Made by a program: the position numbers and the translations under genes
Notes under the pieces: generated by a model
What the model was told of the DNA's origin: nothing
Database searches by the model: none
Seen by the model: only the letters and a program-made list of their open reading frames with translations
Shown: positions 1 to 7,926 of the stretch, piece by piece
Numbering within the stretch: the first letter of the stretch is position 1
Layout: each line of letters opens with the position of its first letter
Virus record (IMG/VR): IMGVR_UViG_3300037189_000613
Coordinates: 1 to 22,488 of that record
Direction: 5' to 3' (one strand)
Origin: a virus
Length of the DNA: 22,488 nucleotides

Positions 1-1
1 G

Positions 2-313
2 ATCTGCGTATCGTCTCGCGGCATGGGTTCGCTGAAGATGAACAAAGAAGGCATCAACGAAGTACAGGATGATTTCAGATTGGCAACTGCGGCAGACATT
101 GTTGCAGATCCGTCAGCTCCAGGTGCTTTCGTAAACGGAATTATGGAATCTGTTGATTGGATCTATGACACAAAGGCAGGTTGGAAAGCAGTCGACCTTG
201 CCGAGCAGACCAAGAAGCAAATCGAAAGAGCCGTTTCCTCTCGCTCACTTGAAGAGAGAAAGCTACAGATTTTTGAGAATTACTTAAACAAACTTTCAAA
301 AATTACGTTTTAA
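2..313 (+). CDS. 21: Prohead core protease gp21, C-terminal part (5' truncated by window)
   Basis: The reading frame is open from the first bases, so the gene starts before the window. The visible residues begin with ICVSSRGMGSL, which resembles the active-site serine region of T4-type prohead proteases (SSRG-G). The protease is an assembly enzyme of the capsid interior. It cleaves scaffold, capsid and internal proteins after (I/L)-x-E and then degrades itself. Identity is supported by position: genes 22 and 23 follow directly, as in T4. The catalytic histidine region lies outside the window. Confidence is high for the family and limited only by truncation. Confidence 0.85.
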   Translation: MCVSSRGMGSLKMNKEGINEVQDDFRLATAADIVADPSAPGAFVNGIMESVDWIYDTKAGWKAVDLAEQTKKQIERAVSSRSLEERKLQIFENYLNKLSKITF

Positions 314-319
314 TAAATA
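312..319 (+). promoter_or_regulatory. Possible weak T4-type late promoter before gene 22
   Basis: AATAAATA overlaps the stop codon of gene 21, 33 nt before the gene 22 start. It differs from the late consensus TATAAATA only at the first base. The region is AT-rich, so chance is possible. Gene 22 could also be read from a promoter further upstream. Confidence 0.3.
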
Positions 320-352
320 TATTAAAATTATCTACTTTAAAGGAGTATAATA

Positions 353-1672
353 ATGTCAGAGAAGGAAACTAACAGTGTAGATAACACTGAACTAGATATC
401 GAACAGATCGATGAAGCGTATGATAAAATTATCGATTCTAAAAAATATCCGGGTTTAAAGATTCATCAAAGTAGTACAACTGGAGCAGTTAAATTAACAC
501 ATCCAGACCATGCCGATATGAAATTAAATTATAGTCGCGCACGCGATAGATATAGGCATCCAGTTCATGGTGAATTTTGGCACGATAAATTATGGGGTAT
601 TGCATCCAAATATCATAAACATGGTCCTTCACTTGGAAACCCAAATGTAGTAGCCGAACAGATCGATGAAGGTTCGGCTGCTGATACACTACACCCTGGT
701 GCTGGCTCAGGTGGTGGAGATACCAAGGCTGAGACCCTTGCTACTTTCACTTCACTTCTAGCACAGCTTGGTAAGGAAGATCTTTCAAACCTATTCAACG
801 ATGTGCAGGCACAATTTGGCGCTAACAAGGCACCAGGTGCAGTGGACAATTCAGCTAAGAATCGCTCTACTGTAGATGCGAAGCCTTCAGCTGCACAAGG
901 CACAGGCGCTTGGAAGGAAGACATCGACGACATGTTCGGCGGTGACGAACTAACAGAAGACTTCCGTGAAAAGGCAAGCATTGTTTTTGAAGCAGCTGTC
1001 AATACACGTATCACATTAGAAGAAACACGTCTTCAGGAAGAATTCGAAGCTGTTCTAGAATCTCTAGAAGAAGAGTATGAAACAAAGCTTCAAGAAGAAG
1101 CATCTAAGGTATTCGAAGATGTTTCAGCAAAGCTAGACCAGTATCTCGACTATGTTGTAGAAAACTGGATGGAAGAAAATCAGCTCGCAGTTGAAAGCAC
1201 ATTACGTGCAGACATTGCAGAAAACTTCATTCAGGGTCTACAAGGTCTATTTTCAGAGCACTATATTCGTGTTCCAGACGAACAGATCGATCTAGTAGCA
1301 GAAATGAAGGCAGAACTTGACGAACTCAAGGAAAAGCTAAACGAAACAATCGACACTAAGCTAGAACTAGAAGGTGTTATTGAAGAAGCTACTAAAGAAG
1401 CTACACTAGAAGAAGTTTCCGAAGGTCTTGCAGTAACACAGGCTGAAAAGCTTCGTACACTGTCAGAAGGTATCGAATATACTGATGCCGATTCATATCG
1501 TCGTAAGCTAGAAATCGTTAAGGAAAACTATTTCAATAAGAAATCAGCTTCAACAGGTTCAGGTTTTATTACTGAAGAAATTGATGGCGATGACGGCGAA
1601 GAAAAAGCCGACAGATATACTGCTCCAGGAATGGACATGTATATGAACGCAATTAAGAAATCAGTGAAATAA
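353..1672 (+). CDS. 22: Prohead core scaffold protein gp22 with an N-terminal in-frame insert
   Basis: This is the internal scaffold around which the prohead shell assembles; gp21 later cuts it into small peptides. The protein has 439 residues, against about 270 in T4. Residues about 180-395 are strongly acidic and helical or coiled-coil in character (many Glu, Leu and Lys), as expected for a core protein. A Gly/Ala-rich linker surrounds residues 107-125. The gene lies between 21 and 23, with ribosome site AAAGGAG just upstream. Residues 22-106 differ from the rest: they are rich in His, Lys and Arg, and use mainly AAA for Lys and TTA for Leu where the rest uses AAG and CTA/CTT. This segment is bounded by a 17-bp perfect direct repeat encoding EQIDE. 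Assignment to gp22 rests on position, composition and the C-terminal half. Confidence 0.85.
   Translation: MSEKETNSVDNTELDIEQIDEAYDKIIDSKKYPGLKIHQSSTTGAVKLTHPDHADMKLNYSRARDRYRHPVHGEFWHDKLWGIASKYHKHGPSLGNPNVVAEQIDEGSAADTLHPGAGSGGGDTKAETLATFTSLLAQLGKEDLSNLFNDVQAQFGANKAPGAVDNSAKNRSTVDAKPSAAQGTGAWKEDIDDMFGGDELTEDFREKASIVFEAAVNTRITLEETRLQEEFEAVLESLEEEYETKLQEEASKVFEDVSAKLDQYLDYVVENWMEENQLAVESTLRADIAENFIQGLQGLFSEHYIRVPDEQIDLVAEMKAELDELKEKLNETIDTKLELEGVIEEATKEATLEEVSEGLAVTQAEKLRTLSEGIEYTDADSYRRKLEIVKENYFNKKSASTGSGFITEEIDGDDGEEKADRYTAPGMDMYMNAIKKSVK
400..416 (+). repeat. Left copy of 17-bp direct repeat in gene 22
   Basis: The sequence CGAACAGATCGATGAAG occurs here and again at 655-671. The offset is exactly 255 bp (85 codons), so the reading frame is kept. 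It encodes E-Q-I-D-E, whose I-D-E fits the (I/L)-x-E rule of T4 prohead proteases. The first 13 bases recur once more at 1279-1291 within the same gene. Confidence 0.9.
655..671 (+). repeat. Right copy of 17-bp direct repeat in gene 22
   Basis: This is a perfect copy of 400-416 in the same frame. It ends the differently coded 85-codon segment. After it, codon choice returns to the AAG/CTA style of gene 23. Confidence 0.9.
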
Positions 1673-1679
1673 TTATTTT

Positions 1680-1687
1680 TATAAATA
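1680..1687 (+). promoter_or_regulatory. T4-type late promoter of gene 23
   Basis: An exact TATAAATA octamer lies in the 54-bp gap after gene 22, 39 nt before the gene 23 start. In T4 this is the only element needed by the gp55 holoenzyme with gp33 and the gp45 clamp. gp55 and gp45 are both encoded in this window. A ribosome site AGGGAGAAG follows. Confidence 0.85.
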
Positions 1688-1726
1688 TAATAGCTACATA
1701 TAGCTTTTATTAAGGGAGAAGAAGAA

Positions 1727-3097
1727 ATGTCATATCTAGACGAATCAATTCAGAATAAGTGGAAGCCAATCCTCGAGCACGAAGATCTTCCAACAATCGG
1801 CGACAGCCACAAGCGTGCTGTAACTGCACAGATCCTAGAAAACACAGAAAACGCAATTCGCGAATCTCGTGCAACTTCTATGAGCGGTACAGGTCTACTT
1901 TCAGAAGCACTTCCAACCAACAACACTTCACCAAACGCAAACATTGATAACTTCGATCCAGTGCTTATCTCACTAGTTCGTCGTGCAATGCCAAACCTAA
2001 TTGCGTATGATATCTGCGGTGTTCAGCCAATGACAGGTCCAACAGGCCTTATCTTCGCAATGCGTGCACGTTATGATACACAGGGAGGTACAGAAACATT
2101 CTACAACGAAGTTAACACCGGTCGTTCAGCTCGTGGTGGTGCAAACGCTTCTAACTCAGACGCTGGTTATTCCAGTGGTGCGACATCTGTTGGTGGTGCT
2201 AATACCAACGTAGGTACTACACCATCTGCTAACTCAAACGCATCAAACAGTCTTTATAACTTTGCTGGTGGTATGCAGACTTCACTAGCTGAAAAGCTCG
2301 GCACAGACTCAACATCAATCTTCCCAGAAATGGCTTTCTCAATCGAGAAGGTTTCTGTAACTGCTAAGTCACGTGCTCTAAAGGCTGAATACTCACTAGA
2401 ACTTGCACAGGATCTAAAGGCAATTCACGGCCTAGACGCTGAAACAGAACTTTCAAACATTCTATCAGCAGAAATTCTTGCAGAAATCAACCGTGAAGTT
2501 ATTCGTACAATCGTTGTAAGCGCTGTTAAGGGTGCTGCAGAAGGTACAACAACAACTGGTCTATTCGATCTTGACACAGACTCAAATGGCCGTTGGTCAG
2601 TTGAAAAGTTCAAGGGTCTTATGTTCCAGGTAGAGCGTGAAGCTAACGCGATCGCAAAGGGCACCAGACGTGGTAAGGGTAACGTAATCATTTGTTCATC
2701 CGACGTTGCTTCAGCACTTCAGATGGCAGGTGTTCTTGATTACGCACCAGCTCTAAACAGCAACAACCTAAATGTTGATGACACAGGCAACACATTTGCT
2801 GGTGTTCTTAACGGCCGTCTTCGCGTGTACATTGATCCATATGCAGGCAGCAACTACATGGTTGTTGGTTACAAGGGTTCAAGCGCATTCGACGCTGGTC
2901 TATTCTACTGCCCATATGTTCCACTACAGATGGTTCGTGCAGTAGATCCAAGCACATTCCAACCAAAGATTGGCTTCAAGACCCGCTACGGAATGGTTGC
3001 AAATCCATTCGCAGAAGGTACAACCGCTGGTGAAGGTCGTCTTGTTGAAGATAGCAACCAATATTATCGTCGTGTTATCATCAGCAACCTTATGTAA
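1727..3097 (+). CDS. 23: Major capsid protein gp23
   Basis: This protein forms the hexamers of the T4-type head shell. Residues about 80-110 (LVRRAMPNLIAYDICGVQPM and following) match the best conserved part of T4 gp23, where MVRRAIPNLIAFDICGVQPM is found. The length is 456 residues, against 521 in T4. A prohead protease site is visible at L58-S59-E60|A61, so about 60 N-terminal residues should be removed on maturation, as in T4 (after residue 65). Codon choice is very uniform (CGT, AAG, CTA/CTT, GCA), which fits a highly expressed gene. It has its own late promoter upstream and a strong terminator downstream, so it can form a single-gene late transcript. Confidence 0.97.
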   Translation: MSYLDESIQNKWKPILEHEDLPTIGDSHKRAVTAQILENTENAIRESRATSMSGTGLLSEALPTNNTSPNANIDNFDPVLISLVRRAMPNLIAYDICGVQPMTGPTGLIFAMRARYDTQGGTETFYNEVNTGRSARGGANASNSDAGYSSGATSVGGANTNVGTTPSANSNASNSLYNFAGGMQTSLAEKLGTDSTSIFPEMAFSIEKVSVTAKSRALKAEYSLELAQDLKAIHGLDAETELSNILSAEILAEINREVIRTIVVSAVKGAAEGTTTTGLFDLDTDSNGRWSVEKFKGLMFQVEREANAIAKGTRRGKGNVIICSSDVASALQMAGVLDYAPALNSNNLNVDDTGNTFAGVLNGRLRVYIDPYAGSNYMVVGYKGSSAFDAGLFYCPYVPLQMVRAVDPSTFQPKIGFKTRYGMVANPFAEGTTAGEGRLVEDSNQYYRRVIISNLM

Positions 3098-3137
3098 GAT
3101 TGTTGAAGTTTATAACAATAAACGTAATAAAAAAACT

Positions 3138-3166
3138 GAGGGGGTCCGAAAGGACTCCCTCTTTTT
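3138..3166 (+). terminator. Rho-independent terminator after gene 23
   Basis: A 10-bp stem (GAGGGGGTCC with GGACTCCCTC, one G-T pair) closes on a GAAA tetraloop and is followed by five T. It starts 41 bp after the gene 23 stop and just before the next late promoter. It is the clearest terminator in the window. Confidence 0.93.
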
Positions 3167-3172
3167 ATTGAC

Positions 3173-3180
3173 TATAAATA
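3173..3180 (+). promoter_or_regulatory. T4-type late promoter for the tail-tube-like gene
   Basis: An exact TATAAATA starts 7 bases after the terminator T-run and 75 bp before the next coding start. The leader contains a short inverted repeat (TAACCT at 3200-3205, AGGTTA at 3222-3227) and a ribosome site GAGGT. Confidence 0.82.
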
Positions 3181-3247
3181 ATGTGATTAAAGATATTCAT
3201 AACCTACATATAAGATTATACAGGTTACAGCTTAGAGGTCAAGTGAA

Positions 3248-3721
3248 ATGGTGTCCTTCGATAACAATAATGCGTCAAAACTCAATTATAAATTTAAGTT
3301 GAGTATTACTCCTAAAGTAGAGTATAAAGTACAATCTATAACCATACCTGGGTTGACCTTAGGTGCTCCTACACAAGCAACTCCATTTGTACGTATAAAC
3401 CATCCAGGCAATATTAGCTATGGTGGCTTAGATGTTAGTTTTCTTGTCGGAGAAAATTTCTCAGATTATCTAGAAATTTTTAATTGGATGGAAAGCCTAG
3501 GTTATCCAGAAGGTTTACAACAGTATGAAAATATTAGAGCGGATTGCTCGGTAATAATCCTAGATAGTGCAATGAAGCCTAAGTTAAATGTAAGATTTAC
3601 GGATGTCTTCCCTACCTCTCTATCGGGCGTGGATTTTGCCTCCAATCTAGACGATGTACAATATATCACTGTTTCTGCAACATTTAACTTTAATAGATTT
3701 TATTATTCTTTATTAGGTTGA
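3248..3721 (+). CDS. Tail-tube-fold virion structural protein (gp19/gp54-like)
   Basis: This 157-residue protein begins with an extended beta-rich segment containing VQSITIPGLTLG. It then has a region with NYLEIFNWM-like character (DYLEIFNWMESLGYPEG, about residues 78-94) and ends in alternating aromatic and polar beta strands (YITVSATFNFNRFYY). This layout (strand, 'PG' turn, F/W-rich helix near residue 80, final strand) resembles the tail tube superfamily of T4 gp19 and gp54. It lies directly after gene 23 behind a late promoter, so a virion role is likely. Its exact place (tube, tube initiator or tail completion) cannot be fixed from the sequence. Many marine T4-like phages carry gene 3 at this position, but I do not recognise gp3 features here. 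Confidence 0.6.
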   Translation: MVSFDNNNASKLNYKFKLSITPKVEYKVQSITIPGLTLGAPTQATPFVRINHPGNISYGGLDVSFLVGENFSDYLEIFNWMESLGYPEGLQQYENIRADCSVIILDSAMKPKLNVRFTDVFPTSLSGVDFASNLDDVQYITVSATFNFNRFYYSLLG

Positions 3722-3778
3722 CTTTAAAGAAAAAATACGTTACATTGAACAATGTGTATGTATCTTTAAAGGTATGAA

Positions 3779-4213
3779 ATGAAACTAGAATCCATCTTTG
3801 AAATGTGGGGCGAAGACTCCAACATTGATCGTAATGAACTTGGTAATGAATCCCTAAAGATTTCTAAATTACACCACAAATATCATCAGATCTATACTAA
3901 CGAACGCCTATTGTTGCGTAAGTTCGAATCCGAACTAAAGAAACTTCGGCTAGAGAAGTTTGAGTTTTACACACAAGGACCTACTAGGGAAACACAAGAA
4001 CGTGGTTGGCAGTTGCCTCCTATTGGTAAAGTCCTTAAAGCAGACGCTAATACATATATTGACGCTGATAAAGAAGTTATCACGTTATCCCTTAAAATCG
4101 GCATTCAACATGAAAAAATTGAGCTGTTGGAATCTATTATTAAGACCGTTATGGCTCGTGGGTTTCAAATTAACACAGCACTCAATTGGATCAAATTCCA
4201 AAGTGGTGGCTAA
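3779..4213 (+). CDS. uvsY: Recombination mediator UvsY
   Basis: UvsY loads the UvsX recombinase onto ssDNA covered by gp32, in recombination-dependent replication and repair. The 144-residue protein is close to T4 UvsY (137). It is highly charged and helical throughout. Shared features include a Lys/Arg-rich helix at about 45-60, 'KVLKADAN...KEVITLSLKI' at about 83-105 (T4: KTVLSADKDVLKVDTSLQY), and a C-terminal 'IKTVMARGFQINTALNWIKF' (T4: LDAIKSRGFAIKHIQDMRAF). Its stop codon overlaps the start of uvsW by one base, and uvsW is also its neighbour in other T4-like phages. Ribosome site AAAGG lies 6 bases before ATG. Confidence 0.88.
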   Translation: MKLESIFEMWGEDSNIDRNELGNESLKISKLHHKYHQIYTNERLLLRKFESELKKLRLEKFEFYTQGPTRETQERGWQLPPIGKVLKADANTYIDADKEVITLSLKIGIQHEKIELLESIIKTVMARGFQINTALNWIKFQSGG

Positions 4214-5712
4214 TGACTGACGTGCATTTAGAGCAAATAAATTCTGTACACTGTAGACTGCGGTGTGACCCTGGCATTATGATGGAACTGTCAGATAAGT
4301 TTACCTTCTTTGCAGAAAACTACAAATTCCATCCAAAGTATAAGATGCGTGTCTGGGATGGTAAAATCCGCCTAGTGAATACACTTACTGGTATAGTGTA
4401 TGCTGGTTTAGCACAGCGTATTAAAAAGTTCTGCGATGCCAACGACTATACCTTTTCTTTTAGTGATGAACTAGCGTACGACAACGTATCCGAACACGAA
4501 GTGCGTGAGTTTATTAAAACCCTAGATTTACCGGACTGGATGGAAACTAGAGATTATCAGATTGATGCTATTGTAAAGTGTCTGCGCTCTAAGAGACGTA
4601 CTCTGTTATCTCCTACATCATCAGGTAAATCGTTTATTATTTACGTAATAGCTGAATGGTATCGTATTAAACATGGTACTAAGTCTCTAATTATTGTACC
4701 TACTATTAGTCTGGTTGGACAGCTGAAATCTGACTTTGAGTCATATGGCTTTAAAGGCACAATCGATACTTCTATGGGAGGTTTATTAAAAGACAATGAT
4801 ATCCCCGCTAATCATGTTATCTCTACCTGGCAGTCGCTCGACAACGGTAAATCGAAAATGCCGAAAGAGTGGTTCAAACAATTCCAAGTTGTATTCGGTG
4901 ACGAGGCGCACGGCGCAAAAGCAGCAAGCCTCGTTAAAATCCTGTCCAACATGGAACAAACTCCGTACAGATTTGGAACAACAGGTACACTAGACAACGT
5001 AGCATTGAATCAACATACCATTGAAGGTTTGTTTGGTGCGCAGTATAAAACTGTTACTACTCGAGAACTAATCGATCAGGGACATGCTTCGGATATTAAG
5101 ATTAAGTGTATTATTCTGAGGTATCCTGAAGAAGTTGTTAAAGAGTTTCATAAGGCTGTTTATGATAAGAAACTACAGAAGACTCGTAAGAAAACTTACG
5201 CAGAAGAAGTAGACTTTCTTATTAACTATCAGAATCGAACAGACTTCATTAAAAACTTGACTTTGTCCTTGAAAGGTAATAAGTTAGTATTCTTCAGAAT
5301 GACTGATCACGGAGAAACAATATACAAATCTTTAGCAGAACATTCTAATGCTTTTTATATTGATGGATCTGTATCGGGCGTTAAAAGAGAAGAGATACGT
5401 AAGGCGATCGAAGAAGAAGAAAACGCAATACTTGTTGCTTCATTAGGTACTACATCAACAGGTGTAAGTATTAACAAACTACACCATATGATCGCGGCAT
5501 CCCCCTCTAAGTCTAAGATTAAAGTTTTACAGTCTATTGGTCGTATGTTACGTCAACACGACGAAAAAACGCATGCTATACTATATGACATTGTTGATAA
5601 TCTTTCTAGAGGCGCAACAAAGAACTTCACTATGCTACACTTCGAGGAACGTGCTAAGATATATGACGCAGAACAATTCGACTATAAAATCTACAACGTA
5701 GGATTAAAATGA
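4213..5712 (+). CDS. uvsW: Superfamily 2 DNA/RNA helicase UvsW
   Basis: UvsW is a RecG-like helicase that unwinds branched DNA, drives Holliday junction and fork regression, and removes R-loops, so T4 can switch from origin to recombination-dependent replication. With the start at 4213 the protein has 499 residues (T4: 503). An upstream in-frame ATG at 4186 lies inside uvsY and is unlikely; 4213 gives the usual TAATG overlap. Visible motifs are motif I SPTSSGKS at about 133-140, DEAH box at 230-233, motif III GTTGTL near 260 and motif VI QSIGRMLRQ near the C-terminus. The N-terminal 110 residues match the small substrate-binding domain by size and position. Confidence 0.95.
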   Translation: MTDVHLEQINSVHCRLRCDPGIMMELSDKFTFFAENYKFHPKYKMRVWDGKIRLVNTLTGIVYAGLAQRIKKFCDANDYTFSFSDELAYDNVSEHEVREFIKTLDLPDWMETRDYQIDAIVKCLRSKRRTLLSPTSSGKSFIIYVIAEWYRIKHGTKSLIIVPTISLVGQLKSDFESYGFKGTIDTSMGGLLKDNDIPANHVISTWQSLDNGKSKMPKEWFKQFQVVFGDEAHGAKAASLVKILSNMEQTPYRFGTTGTLDNVALNQHTIEGLFGAQYKTVTTRELIDQGHASDIKIKCIILRYPEEVVKEFHKAVYDKKLQKTRKKTYAEEVDFLINYQNRTDFIKNLTLSLKGNKLVFFRMTDHGETIYKSLAEHSNAFYIDGSVSGVKREEIRKAIEEEENAILVASLGTTSTGVSINKLHHMIAASPSKSKIKVLQSIGRMLRQHDEKTHAILYDIVDNLSRGATKNFTMLHFEERAKIYDAEQFDYKIYNVGLK

Positions 5713-6098
5713 TAGTTATTTTTAAACTAACTAACGGCGAAGAGATTATCGGAGATCTAACAGATCACGGAGAGCATGCTTATACTCTAGTCGATCCAAT
5801 GTATATTATAGAATCCCCTGACTATGGTATGCGCCTCCGTGATTGTATGATGTTATCAGACGAAGATAGGTTGTCTATTAAGATATCTCATGTTATAACG
5901 TATTATAAGCCGTCGAAAACACTCGCTAATTATTACGGTGTTGCAAGTAAATTTGCAGCTAAGTTTTCACGCCCAATGATAGATGTTCAAATTCAAACAT
6001 CAATTGCAGAGATGCAAATAGCCATGACAGAAGAGGAAGAAACCGTGGATAGATTAACCGATACATTACGTAGCATTACAGGTTCGAGGCTCCATTAA
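5709..6098 (+). CDS. Sm-like (LSm-fold) phage protein
   Basis: This 129-residue protein starts IVIFKLTNGEEIIGDL, a typical Sm1-type strand pattern ('L-x-NGEE-I-G'). A second strand pair, YTLVDPMYII, follows, then a C-terminal extension rich in Glu and Thr. Sm-like proteins bind RNA or assemble into rings. From memory, a putative cyanophage protein of this fold has a published crystal structure. The start overlaps the uvsW stop (ATGA) and the end overlaps gene 55 by one base, so it is co-translated with late-transcription and recombination genes. Its role in phage is unknown; RNA binding or a structural scaffold are possibilities. Confidence 0.6.
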   Translation: MIVIFKLTNGEEIIGDLTDHGEHAYTLVDPMYIIESPDYGMRLRDCMMLSDEDRLSIKISHVITYYKPSKTLANYYGVASKFAAKFSRPMIDVQIQTSIAEMQIAMTEEEETVDRLTDTLRSITGSRLH

Positions 6099-6652
6099 TG
6101 TCAAATCACTATGTGGATAACAAAAAATTATACACCGAAATGGTTAAGTATATTAACGAGTATAATCGTGCTAAAGAAGCGGGGGAAGAACTACCACGAG
6201 CTAACGATTATATAGGTAAATGTATTTGGCTTATCGCTAATAGACTATCTACCAATAGGAACTTTATCGGCTATACATACCGTGAAGAAATGATTGGAGA
6301 TGCTATCGAAAACTGTCTACGGTACATACATAATTTTAATCCGGATAAGTCTACTAATCCTTTTGCTTATTTTACACAGATCATGTATTACGCATTTATT
6401 AGACGTATTGACAAAGAAAAGAAACAGTCGTATATTAAATACAAGTCCATGGAAAACTCTCTAGTGATGAATACTCTAGTTGAAATGGCACCAGATGATC
6501 AGTCTCATTTCCAGGCAGTAGTTGTTACTATGGATATGGATAAGCTAGCTAACTTATCACAAAAATATGAAACTAAACAAACTGTTAAAAAAGAAAAGCG
6601 TAAGACAGGTTTAGAAAAGTTTATTGAAGGCGAAGATAAACCCGCCGAGTAA
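6098..6652 (+). CDS. 55: Late-transcription sigma factor gp55
   Basis: gp55 is the highly diverged sigma-family protein that directs host RNA polymerase to TATAAATA late promoters with co-activator gp33 and the sliding clamp gp45. The protein has 184 residues (T4: 185). Shared blocks are NDYIGKCIWLIANRLSTNRNFIGY (T4: [24 protein letters not shown]), 'EEMIGDAIENCLRYIHNFNPDKSTNPFAYFTQI' (T4: [33 protein letters not shown]) and 'AFIRRIDKEKK', which together make up the sigma region 2 homology. The Lys-rich C-terminus may carry the clamp-binding tail. Its target octamers occur at 1680, 3173 and 10254 (minus) in this window. Confidence 0.95.
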   Translation: MSNHYVDNKKLYTEMVKYINEYNRAKEAGEELPRANDYIGKCIWLIANRLSTNRNFIGYTYREEMIGDAIENCLRYIHNFNPDKSTNPFAYFTQIMYYAFIRRIDKEKKQSYIKYKSMENSLVMNTLVEMAPDDQSHFQAVVVTMDMDKLANLSQKYETKQTVKKEKRKTGLEKFIEGEDKPAE

Positions 6653-6663
6653 AGGGATATACT

Positions 6664-7728
6664 ATGAAAATTGCTTTATTAGGGGATACACACTTTGGTG
6701 CTCGTAACGACGCAGCATCTTTCCACGATTACTTCGAACGTTTCTATAGTACTGTTTTCTTTCCATATCTAGAGAAAGAAGGTATTACAGAAGTAATCCA
6801 GTTAGGTGACTTGTTTGACCGCCGCAAATATATTAACTTCTTAACACTATCTAGATCCAGACAGTACTTCTTTGATCCGCTAAAAGAAAATAATATTAAT
6901 CTAAGTGTGTTTGTAGGCAACCACGATACCTTCTATAAGAACACAAATGAAATTAACTCGCCACATCTACTGTTAGGCGAATATGATAATGTATCCGTAT
7001 ATAGTGAATACACTGAAGTATATTATGACGATGTTCCTATTGTTTTGCTGCCTTGGGTAAATAGTAGCAATCTTGAAAGTGTCCAACAAGCGATAGATAA
7101 TACTAAGGCTCAGATTCTATTTGGACATTTAGAACTAGCAGGCTTTGAAATGTATCGTGGTGTGTTTCATGATCATGGCATGTCCGCTAGTATGTTTGAT
7201 AAATTTGACATTGTAGGTTCGGGACATTTCCACCATCGTTCGTCTAAGGGCAATATTCATTATCTCGGAACCCCTTACGAAATGACTTGGTCTGATTACA
7301 ATGATCCGCGAGGATTCCATATCTTTGATACAGAAACTCGTGATCTAAAGTTTATTGTTAATCCATATTGTATGTTTAGCAAATTACACTATGATGATAC
7401 TGATAAACTCCAACATGAAATTATGGATATAGATATTGATAAGCTGCGCAATACGTTTATTAAAATAGTGGTTCATAATAAAAATAATCCATATTGGTTC
7501 GATATGTATGTAGATATGTTGGAGAAAGCCGGAGTGGCTGACATACAAATTGTAGAAGATCATCTTAATCTTAACTTAGAAGATGATTCCGATATTATTG
7601 ACGAGGCTGAAGATACTCTAACTATTCTACGTAAGGTAGTTGATAACATCGATACTAAAAACGTCACTAAGAAAGAACTTGACAATTTTCTAACAAACCT
7701 GTACAGTGAAGCATTACATGTGGAGTAA
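6664..7728 (+). CDS. 47: Recombination endonuclease subunit gp47 (Mre11-like)
   Basis: gp47 is the nuclease subunit of the gp46/gp47 complex, which resects DNA ends for recombination and degrades host DNA. The protein has 354 residues (T4: 339). Metallophosphoesterase motifs appear in order: LLGDTHFG (D8, H10), LGDLFDRRKY (D49), VGNHDTF (N86, H87), GHLEL and GSGHFHHRS near residues 185-195. All metal-binding residues expected for the Mre11 family are present. The C-terminal 100 residues, acidic and helical, fit the capping and gp46-binding part. Ribosome site AAAGGGATAT precedes the ATG. Confidence 0.95.
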   Translation: MKIALLGDTHFGARNDAASFHDYFERFYSTVFFPYLEKEGITEVIQLGDLFDRRKYINFLTLSRSRQYFFDPLKENNINLSVFVGNHDTFYKNTNEINSPHLLLGEYDNVSVYSEYTEVYYDDVPIVLLPWVNSSNLESVQQAIDNTKAQILFGHLELAGFEMYRGVFHDHGMSASMFDKFDIVGSGHFHHRSSKGNIHYLGTPYEMTWSDYNDPRGFHIFDTETRDLKFIVNPYCMFSKLHYDDTDKLQHEIMDIDIDKLRNTFIKIVVHNKNNPYWFDMYVDMLEKAGVADIQIVEDHLNLNLEDDSDIIDEAEDTLTILRKVVDNIDTKNVTKKELDNFLTNLYSEALHVE

Positions 7729-7731
7729 CTT

Positions 7732-7926
7732 ATGACATTTGATCAATGGTTAAACGAAATCGAGAACTATAGTCTTCGCATTGAACGTCTCTATGACGAT
7801 CTTGATGTAATAACTGGTGTTGATAAAACAGCAAGTGAGTCCGTTCGAAACAGAGCGCTGATGCTGGGTTGGCTAAAGGCTGCATATGAAACTGGATACA
7901 GCCATGGTTATAACGAAGGCGTATAA
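7732..7926 (+). CDS. Small protein of unknown function between genes 47 and 46
   Basis: This 64-residue reading frame is packed between 47 (3-base gap) and 46 (adjacent to the next start). It begins MTFDQWLNEIENY and has two predicted helices and a Gly/Tyr-rich C-terminus (GYSHGYNEGV). It has no signal peptide, membrane segment or catalytic motif. The tight packing and a conserved-looking amphipathic helix argue that it is a real gene. It could be a partner or regulator of the 46/47 nuclease, but this is only inferred from position. Confidence 0.7.
   Translation: MTFDQWLNEIENYSLRIERLYDDLDVITGVDKTASESVRNRALMLGWLKAAYETGYSHGYNEGV

Noticed and set aside
489-1014. Open minus-strand frames under gene 22 (also under 23, 46, queC and others)
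   Set aside because: They lie opposite well-supported genes, have no ribosome sites or recognisable domains, and are explained by codon bias of the coding strand.
1279-1291. Third partial copy of the gene 22 repeat as a sign of a second insert
   Set aside because: Only 13 bases match, codon use does not change around it, and it can be explained by the shared peptide EQID.
3287-3294. TATAAATT as another late promoter
   Set aside because: It differs from the octamer at the last base, lies inside the tail-tube-like gene, and a perfect promoter is already present upstream.
4186-4212. Upstream in-frame ATG for uvsW at 4186
   Set aside because: It lies inside uvsY, adds nine residues not typical of UvsW, and the ATG at 4213 gives the usual stop/start overlap.
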